DNA of 64,000 nt from Dyella sp. C11. Lineage in GTDB: Bacteria > Pseudomonadota > Gammaproteobacteria > Xanthomonadales > Rhodanobacteraceae. Positions within the stretch are counted from its first letter, which is position 1. Each line of letters starts with the position of its first letter. Shown here piece by piece: positions 1 to 10,683 of this stretch. The translations under genes and the position numbers were made by a program. The stretch lies in NCBI RefSeq assembly GCF_003121485.1, contig NZ_QAVX01000023.1, positions 1-64,000 on the forward strand, in the 5' to 3' direction. Below the pieces are notes generated by a model. The model was given only the letters and a program-made list of their open reading frames with translations. It was not told the DNA's origin and did no database searches.

Positions 1-83
1 GGCAGCGGCAGAGGTGTATAACAGACATGGCGATCGCAGACAGGGGTGGCAGGCAGAGTTCAATGCAGAACTCGCGGGTACAG

Positions 84-111
84 ATAATACGCCTGCCTCG
101 ATCCAAGTCAA
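84..111 (-). promoter_or_regulatory. Candidate sigma-70 promoter facing out of the window
   Basis: Read on the - strand there is TTGACT, a 16-base spacer and TATTAT, a close match to the -35/-10 consensus. It lies beyond the 3' end of comM and points towards position 1, so it probably drives a gene or RNA to the left of the window. An ATG lies 56 bases past the -10 (position 28, - strand) but only nine codons are visible, so no product is called. Confidence 0.5.
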
Positions 112-163
112 TACCCGTCAGTTCAAAAATTCCCGGTATCCCGCCCGGGGCGAACCCATGACC

Positions 164-1663
<1,500 letters not shown>

Positions 1664-1737
1664 GGCGCTCGCTCGACACGGGCGCGGGAGTGGCTGCCAG
1701 GCTGAAACACGGAGCGACTCCCTCAAGCGGCGTGCAG

Positions 1738-1792
1738 AAAAATAGCCGCCCCCGATCGTTCTCGGGGTGAGGGTGACGGATCGGGGGCGGCT
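1738..1792 (-). terminator. Rho-independent terminator downstream of ubiK
   Basis: A perfect 14-bp stem (1744-1757 with 1779-1792) and a 21-base loop is followed on the - strand by ATTTTTC. It ends the ubiK transcript before comM, so comM needs its own promoter in the roughly 75 bases between this hairpin and its start. Confidence 0.8.
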
Positions 1793-1825
1793 CCCGGGAC
1801 ATGGGCCCGTGCCGCACCGGATCAG

Positions 1826-2074
1826 TCAGGTGCCAGCACCAGCCTCAAGATCTGCGATTCGCTTTTCCAGGGCTTCGACCTTGGCGCGGGTGCGCGCCAG
1901 GAGCTGGCTCTGGACTTCAAACTCTTCGCGGGTGACTAGATCAAGGCGGCGCAATCCCTGCGCCAGGACATCGCCGAAGTTGGTGCGCAAATCCTGATGC
2001 GCCTGAGCCAATCCCTGTGGAACCAACGAAACAAGACGCTGGGCAAGTTGATCGATATCCTGCCTATCCATCAT
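1826..2074 (-). CDS. ubiK: UbiK-family ubiquinone biosynthesis accessory factor (BMFP domain)
   Basis: This small coiled-coil protein (82 residues) matches the UbiK/YqiC family. It has an N-terminal MMDRQDIDQLAQRL helix, a central VTREEFEVQSQLLARTR segment and a heptad-rich C-terminus ending in RIADLEAG. In E. coli UbiK binds UbiJ and helps assemble the cytosolic ubiquinone-synthesis complex, chiefly for aerobic growth. I chose the first of two adjacent ATGs because GAGG lies about 9 bases upstream; a GTG three codons earlier is possible. It is transcribed alone and ends in the terminator at 1738-1792. It is divergent from glnB. Confidence 0.85.
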   Translation of the reverse strand: MMDRQDIDQLAQRLVSLVPQGLAQAHQDLRTNFGDVLAQGLRRLDLVTREEFEVQSQLLARTRAKVEALEKRIADLEAGAGT

Positions 2075-2153
2075 GGATAGCACCTCGAGCTCGTCGGACT
2101 GAAGTTTAGGTTCATCTCTTTAAATGCCACTATCGGCACGCTCCGCTGCAATG

Positions 2154-2171
2154 TGTAGGAATTTTCCTACA
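2154..2171. promoter_or_regulatory. RcsB-box-like palindrome upstream of glnB
   Basis: The 18 bases form arms TGTAGGAA and TTCCTACA around TT. The inner 14 bases, TAGGAATTTTCCTA, match 12 of 14 positions of the enterobacterial RcsAB box TAAGAATATTCCTA as I remember it. It lies about 90 bases upstream of the glnB ATG, in the divergent ubiK-glnB intergenic region. A LuxR-type response regulator is the likely class of binder; this is inferred from shape only. Confidence 0.5.
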
Positions 2172-2176
2172 TGTAG

Positions 2177-2602
<426 letters not shown>

Positions 2603-2606
2603 GCCC

Positions 2607-3128
2607 TCAGGTGGCCGGCTGCGCCCGCTCGAAGCGGCGATGGTGCACCAGCAGGCCAATGAAGTAGCTGATGTAGTAGCCGAAGATGAGCCCGAAGATG
2701 GCCAGCGTCAGCGGGCTGTTGCCCATGGCGGGCGTGGCATGCGCCATTGCCGGATCCTGCAGCTGCGGCATCGACACGAACAGGCGCCACGCCAGGCGCC
2801 CGACCAGCAGCACGGTAAGAATGCCGCCGATCCACGGATTGGGAATGTAGAGATCGTTGCCGCTGGCATCGCGTTCGAAACGCGTCAGTCGCAAGCCGAC
2901 GAATCCGAACAGGGCGCCGACCATGGCACCGCCAAGCAGGCCTTCCAGCAGGCGCGGGTTGTGCAGGCCGCTGAAGCCGAATACGCACAGGATGACGGCG
3001 AGGAAGACGATGCGCGTCATCATGCGCTGCCGACGGATGGGTTGACGTCCGAACGTGCTGCGTACACGGCGAAAGATGGCAAAGGCCATCAGCGGAACCA
3101 TGAACGCCCAGATCATGTTCGGAGTCAT
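2607..3128 (-). CDS. Small polytopic membrane protein of unknown function (CcdC/DUF1453-like)
   Basis: This 173-residue protein has about four or five predicted membrane helices separated by basic loops such as RRVRSTFGRQPIRRQR. The FGRQPIR segment after the first helix and the overall layout recall CcdC/DUF1453-type membrane proteins, but that is memory-based and weak. I chose the ATG giving MTPNMIWAF because AGGTG lies about 8 bases upstream; an ATG two codons earlier is too close to it. It converges on glnB with only 4 bases between the stops, and lies downstream of gpmA on the same strand. No function can be assigned. Confidence 0.7.
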   Translation of the reverse strand: MTPNMIWAFMVPLMAFAIFRRVRSTFGRQPIRRQRMMTRIVFLAVILCVFGFSGLHNPRLLEGLLGGAMVGALFGFVGLRLTRFERDASGNDLYIPNPWIGGILTVLLVGRLAWRLFVSMPQLQDPAMAHATPAMGNSPLTLAIFGLIFGYYISYFIGLLVHHRRFERAQPAT

Positions 3129-3200
3129 CGCCATCACCTGTTGAGGGAATGGCGGAAGCTTAGCGAGAGAGCGCCCCAGACACGACTGACGTGCCGCAGC

Positions 3201-3230
3201 CATCGCGGATGACGCCTGTCATCCGCGATG
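3201..3230. repeat. Perfect 13-bp hairpin downstream of gpmA
   Basis: CATCGCGGATGAC and its exact complement are separated by GCCT. It lies 16 bases past the gpmA stop. Neither side has a run of T, so it may stabilise the mRNA 3' end rather than act as an intrinsic terminator. Confidence 0.5.
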
Positions 3231-3246
3231 CGAAAACACTTGCGAC

Positions 3247-3990
3247 TTACTTGGCCTTGCCCTGGTTGGCCACGGCGGCCATCTTGGCGGCGATGGCATC
3301 GGCATCGCCCAGGTAGTAGTGGCGGATCGGCTTGAGGTTGTCGTCGAACTCGTACACCAGCGGCACGCCGTTGGGGATGTTGAGTTCCACGATTTCTTCC
3401 TCGGACATGTTGTCCAGGTACTTCACCAGCGCGCGCAGCGAATTGCCGTGCGCAGCCACCACCACGCGCTGGCCGGAGCGAATGGCCGGCGCCAGCACGT
3501 CGTGCCAGTAGGGCAGCACGCGGTCGACGGTGTCTTTCAGGCACTCGGTATCCGGAATCATCGACGGATCGAGATTGGCGTAGCGCGGATCGGTCACCGA
3601 TTCGTTCTTGTCGCGCTCGAGCGGCGGCGGCGGGATGTCGTAGCTGCGGCGCCACACCTTCACCTGGTCTTCGCCGTACTTGGCGGCCGTCTCGGCCTTG
3701 TTGAGGCCGGTGAGGCCGCCGTAGTGACGCTCGTTGAGGCGCCAGTCGGTCACCACCGGCAGCCACATCTGGTCCACGCCTTCCAGCACGCCCCACAGGG
3801 TGCGCACGGCGCGCTTGAGCACGGAGGTGTGGGCCACGTCGAAGGCATAGCCTTCGGCCTTGAGCAGGCGACCGGCCTCGGCGGCTTCGGCTCGACCCTG
3901 TTCGGTGAGGTCCACGTCGGCCCAGCCGCTGAAGCGGTTGTCGAGGTTCCACTGGGACTGGCCGTGACGGATGAGTACGAGCTTGTACAT
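3247..3990 (-). CDS. gpmA: 2,3-bisphosphoglycerate-dependent phosphoglycerate mutase
   Basis: This 247-residue cytosolic enzyme interconverts 3- and 2-phosphoglycerate in glycolysis and gluconeogenesis. The phosphohistidine motif RHGQSQWN is near the N-terminus, the family segment [13 protein letters not shown] is in the middle, and the second catalytic histidine is in [16 protein letters not shown]. Length matches the dPGM family. The start is the ATG of [10 protein letters not shown]; 19 upstream in-frame codons look non-coding. It is a stand-alone gene followed by a hairpin. Confidence 0.96.
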   Translation of the reverse strand: MYKLVLIRHGQSQWNLDNRFSGWADVDLTEQGRAEAAEAGRLLKAEGYAFDVAHTSVLKRAVRTLWGVLEGVDQMWLPVVTDWRLNERHYGGLTGLNKAETAAKYGEDQVKVWRRSYDIPPPPLERDKNESVTDPRYANLDPSMIPDTECLKDTVDRVLPYWHDVLAPAIRSGQRVVVAAHGNSLRALVKYLDNMSEEEIVELNIPNGVPLVYEFDDNLKPIRHYYLGDADAIAAKMAAVANQGKAK

Positions 3991-4099
3991 GGCTGAGTTT
4001 CGCGGCGAGAAACCCAAGATGGTGATGCCCCGCCTGGGTTCCGTCAAATCAGGGGCCCATGTCGAAGGTCATGCTAAACCCCTGGCTATGCAGGTGCAT

Positions 4100-4115
4100 C
4101 CTACGTAGGTCCCTA
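4100..4115. promoter_or_regulatory. Overlapping TAGG/CCTA inverted repeats upstream of the bactofilin-like gene
   Basis: CCTACGTAGG (4100-4109) is a perfect palindrome, and the next bases form TAGGTCCCTA, so two dyads share a half-site. They lie 18-33 bases before the ATG at 4133. The half-sites resemble those of the palindrome at 2154-2171. Such TAC/GTA dyads are typical of LuxR-type regulators; the binder is unknown. Confidence 0.4.
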
Positions 4116-4132
4116 CTTACACGGAGTTCGTC

Positions 4133-4795
4133 ATGCGTCGTCATTTGCTAGCCATCGCCCTTGCGCTGACCCTGCCCGTCGTGGCCCAGGCCAGCGACAA
4201 CGATATCGACAAGGTCAACGGCACCGTCCATGTGGACGCGGGCCAGCACGTCGGCAACGTGAGCACCGTCAACGGAGCCGTACGCGTGGGCGACAACGCC
4301 GTGGTGCAGAAGGCCAGCACCGTGAACGGTTCCGTGGAGCTTGGCGACCACGCGCAGGCCACGGGCGTGAATACCGTCAATGGCGCGGTGACGCTGGGCT
4401 CGGGCAGCCGCATCAGTGGCCTGGTCGACACCACCAACGGCTCGATCCATCTGAACAAGGGTGCCGACGTGGCCGGCAAGGTCGGCAACGTCAACGGCGG
4501 CATCAACCTGGACGCGGCGCATGTGGGCGGCGGTCTTCAGACCACCAATGGCGACATCATCGTGGGTGCCAACTCGCACGTGGAAGGCGGCATCCTGATC
4601 GACAAGCCCGGCGGCTGGTTCAACTTCAACACCAACAGCCGCCTGCCACACGTGGTGATCGGTCCGCACGCCGTGGTGCAGGGCACGCTGGAATTCCGCC
4701 GCGACGTGGTGCTGCAGGTGAGCGACACCGCGCAGATCGGCGCGGTGAAGGGCGCCACGCCGGTGAAGTTCAGCGGCGATGCGCCGACGGAGTGA
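4133..4795 (+). CDS. Exported bactofilin-like beta-helix repeat protein
   Basis: This 220-residue protein starts with a clear signal peptide (MRRHLLAIALALTLPVVAQA, cleavage after about residue 20). The rest is a run of roughly 20-residue repeats built on a VNG or TNG turn followed by alternating hydrophobic residues, for example TVNGAVRVGDNAVV and TVNGSVELGDHAQA. This predicts a right-handed beta-solenoid like bactofilins (polymer-forming cytoskeletal proteins). Bactofilins are normally cytoplasmic, so an exported version is unusual and may be a periplasmic or surface scaffold. RBS CGGAG sits 6 bases before the ATG. No catalytic motif is visible. Confidence 0.75.
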   Translation: MRRHLLAIALALTLPVVAQASDNDIDKVNGTVHVDAGQHVGNVSTVNGAVRVGDNAVVQKASTVNGSVELGDHAQATGVNTVNGAVTLGSGSRISGLVDTTNGSIHLNKGADVAGKVGNVNGGINLDAAHVGGGLQTTNGDIIVGANSHVEGGILIDKPGGWFNFNTNSRLPHVVIGPHAVVQGTLEFRRDVVLQVSDTAQIGAVKGATPVKFSGDAPTE

Positions 4796-4804
4796 CGGGT
4801 ATTG

Positions 4805-4834
4805 GGCGTGTCACGTGCAGACGCGTGACACGCC
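4805..4834. terminator. Hairpin between convergent genes
   Basis: GGCGTGTCACG (4805-4815) pairs perfectly with CGTGACACGCC (4824-4834). It lies between the converging beta-helix gene and hemF and could end either transcript, though only a short T-containing tail follows. Confidence 0.45.
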
Positions 4835-4840
4835 TTCGCA

Positions 4841-6537
<1,697 letters not shown>

Positions 6538-6692
6538 GGGCGGGCAGGGAGGCGAAGGCCGGCACCCAGTGTGCGCAGGCGGCAGAAAGGCTGCAACGGC
6601 CAGGTGAAGAAGGCCATGACAAACATGAACGCGATGACCGCCATCGCCTGTCCAGACTAGGAAATGGGGGATCCCCTCGCTAGGCTCGCGCG

Positions 6693-7892
6693 ATGTCAGT
6701 ACTGATCCAACCCCTTGCCGTCAGCGCCTACACGGCCACTTCGGCGCTAGGCCACGGTTTAGAAAGTCATCTCGCCGCCCTTTCCACGCAACGAGGCGGC
6801 CTGCGTGAAAACGACTTCAGCAGCGCCCCGCTGGCGTGCTGGATAGGCCGTGTCGAAGGCGTCGAAGACGCCCCGCTGCCCGCTGCTCACGCCGCATGGG
6901 AATGCCGCAACAACCGCCTTGCCTGGCTGGGCCTCCAACAGGACCGCTTTCTCGACCGGGTGCTGGACGCCCGGCAGCGCTACGGTGCCTCGCGCGTGGC
7001 CCTGGTGCTGGGTACCTCGACCGCCAGCATCGGCGCCACCGAGGAAGGCTATCGCCACCTCGACGACGAAGGCCGCATGCCACCGGAACTGCGCCGCCCG
7101 CCGGTGCACGCCCCGCACTCGCTGGCCGGCTTCGTGGCCGAGGCGCTGGGACTGGAAGGCCCTTGTCTTACCGTGTCCACGGCGTGTTCCTCCAGCGCCA
7201 AGGTGTTTGCGAACGCCGAACGCCTGATCCGCCTCGGCCTGGCGGATGCTGCCGTCGTCGGCGGCGTGGATACGCTGTGCGATAGCGTGCTGTTCGGTTT
7301 CAACGCGCTGGAACTGGTGTCGCCCGAACCGTGCCGCCCGTTCGATCAGGCGCGCCACGGCATTTCCATTGGCGAAGCCGCTGGCTTTGCGTTGCTCGAA
7401 CGCGTGAACGCAGCGCCTGACGCGCCGCGCTTGCTCGGTTATGGCGAATCCAGCGACGCGCATCACATGTCCACGCCCCACCCGGAAGGCCTCGGGGCCG
7501 AGCTCGCGTTGGGCGATGCACTCGCACGCGCAGGACTCAGGGCATCGCAGGTGGATTACATCAACCTGCACGGCACCGCGAGCCAGAAGAACGACGAAGT
7601 GGAGGCGGCCCTGGTGGCTCGCGCCTTTCCTGCATCCACGCGCGCCAGCTCCACGAAAGGCTTCACCGGCCACACGCTGGGTGCCGCCGGCATTCTCGAA
7701 GCCGTGGTCGCGCTGCTCGCCATCCGCGAGAACTTCGTGCCCGGCAACCTGGGCTGCACGCATCCGGACGAAGCCTGCGGCCCGCAACTGGCGCTGAAGA
7801 GCGAACCGCACACCGTCAACGTGGCACTGAGCAACTCGTTTGGTTTTGGCGGCAACAACGCCTGCCTCGCCTTTGGAAGGGCACCAGCATGA
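6693..7892 (+). CDS. Beta-ketoacyl-ACP synthase of the aryl-polyene/xanthomonadin type
   Basis: This 399-residue FabF-like ketosynthase catalyses the chain-extending Claisen condensation of the polyene. The catalytic triad is complete: Cys165 in VSTACSSSA, His293 in NLHGTASQKND and His327 in STKGFTGHTLGAAG. In aryl-polyene systems the equivalent enzyme works as a heterodimer with a chain-length factor, and here such a gene follows at once with an ATGA overlap (7889-7892). A GGGGATCCCC palindrome lies 17 bases upstream of the ATG. It heads a three-gene + strand operon facing the other pigment genes. Confidence 0.9.
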   Translation: MSVLIQPLAVSAYTATSALGHGLESHLAALSTQRGGLRENDFSSAPLACWIGRVEGVEDAPLPAAHAAWECRNNRLAWLGLQQDRFLDRVLDARQRYGASRVALVLGTSTASIGATEEGYRHLDDEGRMPPELRRPPVHAPHSLAGFVAEALGLEGPCLTVSTACSSSAKVFANAERLIRLGLADAAVVGGVDTLCDSVLFGFNALELVSPEPCRPFDQARHGISIGEAAGFALLERVNAAPDAPRLLGYGESSDAHHMSTPHPEGLGAELALGDALARAGLRASQVDYINLHGTASQKNDEVEAALVARAFPASTRASSTKGFTGHTLGAAGILEAVVALLAIRENFVPGNLGCTHPDEACGPQLALKSEPHTVNVALSNSFGFGGNNACLAFGRAPA

Positions 7893-8686
7893 GTACGCTG
7901 AACGTCTGCGTGGAAGGCATGGGCGTGTGGTCGCCTTTGGCTGGCGATTTCGAGGCGCTGAAGGCCATGCTGGCGGGCGCCCCCACGGAAGCACCTCCGG
8001 CACGGCCCACGGCATCGACGCTGCCGGCCAACGAACGTCGTCGCGCGCCGGAAAGCGTGCTGCTGGCGGTGGAAGTGGCTGGGCAAGCCGTGGCCATGAG
8101 CGGCTACGACGCGGCCGAGCTGCCGTGCGTGTTCAGTTCCGCGTATGGCGACCAGCTCATCTCCGACTACATGTGCGCCACGCTGGCCTCGGCGCCGGCC
8201 GAGCTTTCGCCCACGCGCTTCCACAACTCCGTGCACAACGCGCCTGCCGGTTACTGGACCATTGCCACGGGCTGCCACGCCACGTCGAGCGCCATTTCCG
8301 CCGGACGGGCCAGCCTGGGCGCCGGCCTGCTGGAAGCGGCCACCCTGTGCGCTGCCGAAGAACGCCCGGTATTGCTGGTATGCAGCGACATCAAGGGCAA
8401 CGGGCCGCTGGGCGACATGAGCGGCACCAAGAGCTCCTTCGGCATCGCCCTGGTGCTTTCGCCCGCGGCCACATCACGTACCGTGGCCCAGCTGGAACTG
8501 CACCTGGTGCCACACGCCAACCACGCCTTGCGACCGGCCCCCGCGACCGGCGCCTGGTACGAAACCAATCCCATTGCCGCATCCGCGTGGCCACTGATGC
8601 AGAATCTCGCCAAGGGCGAAGGCGAATGCACGCTTGCTGCCGCTGAAACCCTGGCCCTGAGAGTTGTGCTGGAGACATCTGCTTGA
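7889..8686 (+). CDS. Ketosynthase-like chain-length factor (PF13723 type)
   Basis: This 265-residue protein matches only the N-terminal half of a ketosynthase. It retains a cysteine at residue 129 in the TGCHATSSA segment but lacks the HGT and GHTLGAAG histidine motifs, so it should not condense alone. This is the architecture of the chain-length factor that pairs with the ketosynthase in aryl-polyene synthesis. Start and stop overlap both neighbours by 4 bases (ATGA before, TTGA after), pointing to translational coupling and stoichiometric expression with the ketosynthase. Confidence 0.82.
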   Translation: MSTLNVCVEGMGVWSPLAGDFEALKAMLAGAPTEAPPARPTASTLPANERRRAPESVLLAVEVAGQAVAMSGYDAAELPCVFSSAYGDQLISDYMCATLASAPAELSPTRFHNSVHNAPAGYWTIATGCHATSSAISAGRASLGAGLLEAATLCAAEERPVLLVCSDIKGNGPLGDMSGTKSSFGIALVLSPAATSRTVAQLELHLVPHANHALRPAPATGAWYETNPIAASAWPLMQNLAKGEGECTLAAAETLALRVVLETSA

Positions 8687-9441
8687 ATACGTCCGACGCC
8701 CGCTGGTGCGTGCTGATTCCCTGCCTCAACGAAGAAGCGGCCATCGGCAACGTGGTCCAGTCCGTGCTCTCGCTCGGCCTTCCCGTCATCGTCGTCGACG
8801 ATGGCTCGGACGACCGCACGCCCGACATCGTGAGCCAACTCCCGGTGACGCTGCTTCGCCACCCTCAACGCATGGGCAAGGGCGAAGGCCTGCGCACCGG
8901 TTTCCGCGAAGCCGTGCGCCAGGGCTTCGATGCCGTGCTCACCATGGATGGCGACGGTCAGCACCTGGCCAGCGACATCCCGCGCATTGCCGCCGCCGCG
9001 CAGCGTTATCCCAACCACATCGTCATCGGTGCGCGCCTGCTCGAACGCGAGCAGCAGCCCAAGGGTCGCCGACGCGCGAACGCCGTGGCCGACTGGGGTA
9101 TCTCGTGGGCCTGTGCGCAACCGGTGGCGGACACGCAAAGCGGCCAGCGCTGGTATCCGCGCGCCGCGCTGGACCTGGCGGACCTGCCGGCCGAGAACTT
9201 CGTGTTCGAAGCGGCCATCCTGATTGCCGCGACGCGTGAGAAAGGACTGGGCGTGGTATCGGTGCCGATCGCCTCGCGTTATCAAGGCGAATTCCGCATC
9301 AGCCATTTCAGCCCGGTCAGGGATGTCACTCGCATCACCGTGTATACGGTCGAACAGATTTTCCGCCACGGCGACGTGCTCGCCAGCTATCGGCGTTCGC
9401 GCGCTTCGCGTCCTGTCCTGTTCGATACCGCAGTCACCTGA
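8683..9441 (+). CDS. GT2-family glycosyltransferase of the pigment locus
   Basis: This 252-residue GT-A glycosyltransferase resembles dolichyl-phosphate-mannose synthases. It shows VLIPCLNEEAAIGNVVQS, the nucleotide-sugar site VIVVDDGSDDRTPDI and a metal-binding LTMDGDGQH triad. There is no C-terminal membrane anchor. It starts at a TTG inside the stop of the previous gene (TTGA), so translation is probably coupled. Xanthomonadin/aryl-polyene loci usually carry a sugar transferase thought to build the glycolipid end of the pigment; the donor and acceptor here are unknown. Confidence 0.82.
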   Translation: MNTSDARWCVLIPCLNEEAAIGNVVQSVLSLGLPVIVVDDGSDDRTPDIVSQLPVTLLRHPQRMGKGEGLRTGFREAVRQGFDAVLTMDGDGQHLASDIPRIAAAAQRYPNHIVIGARLLEREQQPKGRRRANAVADWGISWACAQPVADTQSGQRWYPRAALDLADLPAENFVFEAAILIAATREKGLGVVSVPIASRYQGEFRISHFSPVRDVTRITVYTVEQIFRHGDVLASYRRSRASRPVLFDTAVT

Positions 9442-9455
9442 AGGCACGCCGGAGC

Positions 9456-9483
9456 ATGAGGAGCAACGCCTGTCGCTCCTCAT
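9456..9483. terminator. Hairpin between the two converging pigment operons
   Basis: ATGAGGAGC and GCTCCTCAT form a 9-bp perfect stem with a 10-base loop, in the 56-bp gap between the glycosyltransferase and the ketoreductase. There is no clear T-run, so the role as terminator is tentative. Confidence 0.35.
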
Positions 9484-9497
9484 CTGTCACCTGGGCA

Positions 9498-10235
9498 TCA
9501 GGCCATTCCGCCGTTGACGCCGATCACCTGCCCGTTGATGTAGCCCGCCGCGTCGGAACACAGGAAAGCCACCAGCGCCGCCACTTCTTCCGGCTTGCCT
9601 GCGCGCTGCGCGGGCACCATCTCGCGGATGCGTTCGGGCGGAAAATCCTCGCCGATCATGCGTCCCTCGATCACACCCGGCGCCACGACGTTCGCGGTGA
9701 TGCCACGCGACGCCATTTCGCGCGCCAGCGAACGCGTGGCACCGTGCAATGCGGATTTCGCTGCCGCGTAGTTGGCCTGCCCGCGATTGCCCAGCTGTGC
9801 CGCCACCGAACTCACTGACACGATGCGACCGAAACGCGCACGCGCCATCGGCAGCAGCAGCGGCTGGGTCACGTGAAAGAAACCGTGCAGCGATACGTCG
9901 ATCACACGATGCCAGGCCTCTTCCGACATGCCGGCCATCGGGCTGTCCTGGTGCACGCCCGCGTTGTTGATCACGGCGTGGATGGGTCCATCGGTCAGCA
10001 GGGTTTCCAGGGCGTGGCGCGTCGCTGCCGCATCGGTGACGTCGAACGCCATTGCCTGCGCGGTACCGCCCGCATCGCGGATGGCGGCAGCTACATCGTC
10101 CGCTCGTGCGATACCACCATTGGCGTGCACGATCACGTGGTAACCGCCCGCCGCCAGCGCCTGGGAAATGGCGCCGCCGAGATCGCCGCTGCCGCCCGTT
10201 ACCAAGGCACGACGTGAGGATGTGGCGTGGGACAT
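9498..10235 (-). CDS. 3-ketoacyl-ACP reductase (FabG-like SDR) of the pigment locus
   Basis: This 245-residue short-chain dehydrogenase carries the NADPH-binding TGGSGDLGG, the NNAG motif, and the catalytic Ser/Tyr/Lys in VSSVAAQLGNRGQANYAAAK. It should reduce the ketoacyl-ACP intermediate in each round of polyene extension. The C-terminus (GQVIGVNGGMA) is typical of FabG. It is the last gene of the eight-gene - strand pigment operon, 13 bases after the upstream dehydratase. Confidence 0.88.
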   Translation of the reverse strand: MSHATSSRRALVTGGSGDLGGAISQALAAGGYHVIVHANGGIARADDVAAAIRDAGGTAQAMAFDVTDAAATRHALETLLTDGPIHAVINNAGVHQDSPMAGMSEEAWHRVIDVSLHGFFHVTQPLLLPMARARFGRIVSVSSVAAQLGNRGQANYAAAKSALHGATRSLAREMASRGITANVVAPGVIEGRMIGEDFPPERIREMVPAQRAGKPEEVAALVAFLCSDAAGYINGQVIGVNGGMA

Positions 10236-10248
10236 GGCGACCTCGCTG

Positions 10249-10683
10249 TCAGGAAACGGGATGGATGACGGCCGCGCGGCCGCTCACCAGCACGCGACCA
10301 TTCTGCTCCACGCGAAACGCATATTGCGCTCCCGTGGCATCGGCATAGAGACTTTCCGCATGGACGTCCAGACGGCCATGCGATGGATCAACGTACTCGA
10401 TCCGCAATGACACGTCGCGCAAGCTGACCAGCCGACCCGGGCGCTCACCGGTTTCACCGCGATCGCGGGCCAGCAGCGCGCCATGCACGGCCATCGCCTG
10501 CGCCCCGTATTCGGCAAGGTGCACAGCGTGCAGGCCTTCGTCACCGCGCAACGGGTGATCTTCCAGCGCATGGCTGTCACTGAGCGCGTAGATGGACGTC
10601 TCGTCCCAGGACACCACGACATCGAGCAGGCACATGGCATCGCGATGCGGAATCAGGTGCGCCCAGTCAGTCTTGTCGAGCAT
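10249..10683 (-). CDS. ApeP-like 3-hydroxyacyl-ACP dehydratase
   Basis: This 144-residue hotdog-fold protein has the dehydratase opening IPHRDAMCLLD and a helix with HLAEYGAQAMAVHGAL that supplies the acidic residue. Together with the ApeI-like protein at 14509-14808 it would dehydrate 3-hydroxyacyl-ACP so that conjugated double bases of the polyene accumulate as double bonds. Aryl-polyene loci also carry two such dehydratase genes. Its start lies 17 bases inside the MMPL exporter gene. Confidence 0.83.
   Translation of the reverse strand: MLDKTDWAHLIPHRDAMCLLDVVVSWDETSIYALSDSHALEDHPLRGDEGLHAVHLAEYGAQAMAVHGALLARDRGETGERPGRLVSLRDVSLRIEYVDPSHGRLDVHAESLYADATGAQYAFRVEQNGRVLVSGRAAVIHPVS

Noticed and set aside
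2130-2150. Sigma-54-like promoter (CGGCACG then GC) upstream of glnB
   Set aside because: The spacing between the GG and GC elements is 11 bases rather than the required 10, and the -12 region lacks the TTGC form.
3201-3230. Intrinsic terminator of gpmA
   Set aside because: The 13-bp hairpin is perfect but no T-run follows in either direction, so only a hairpin is reported.
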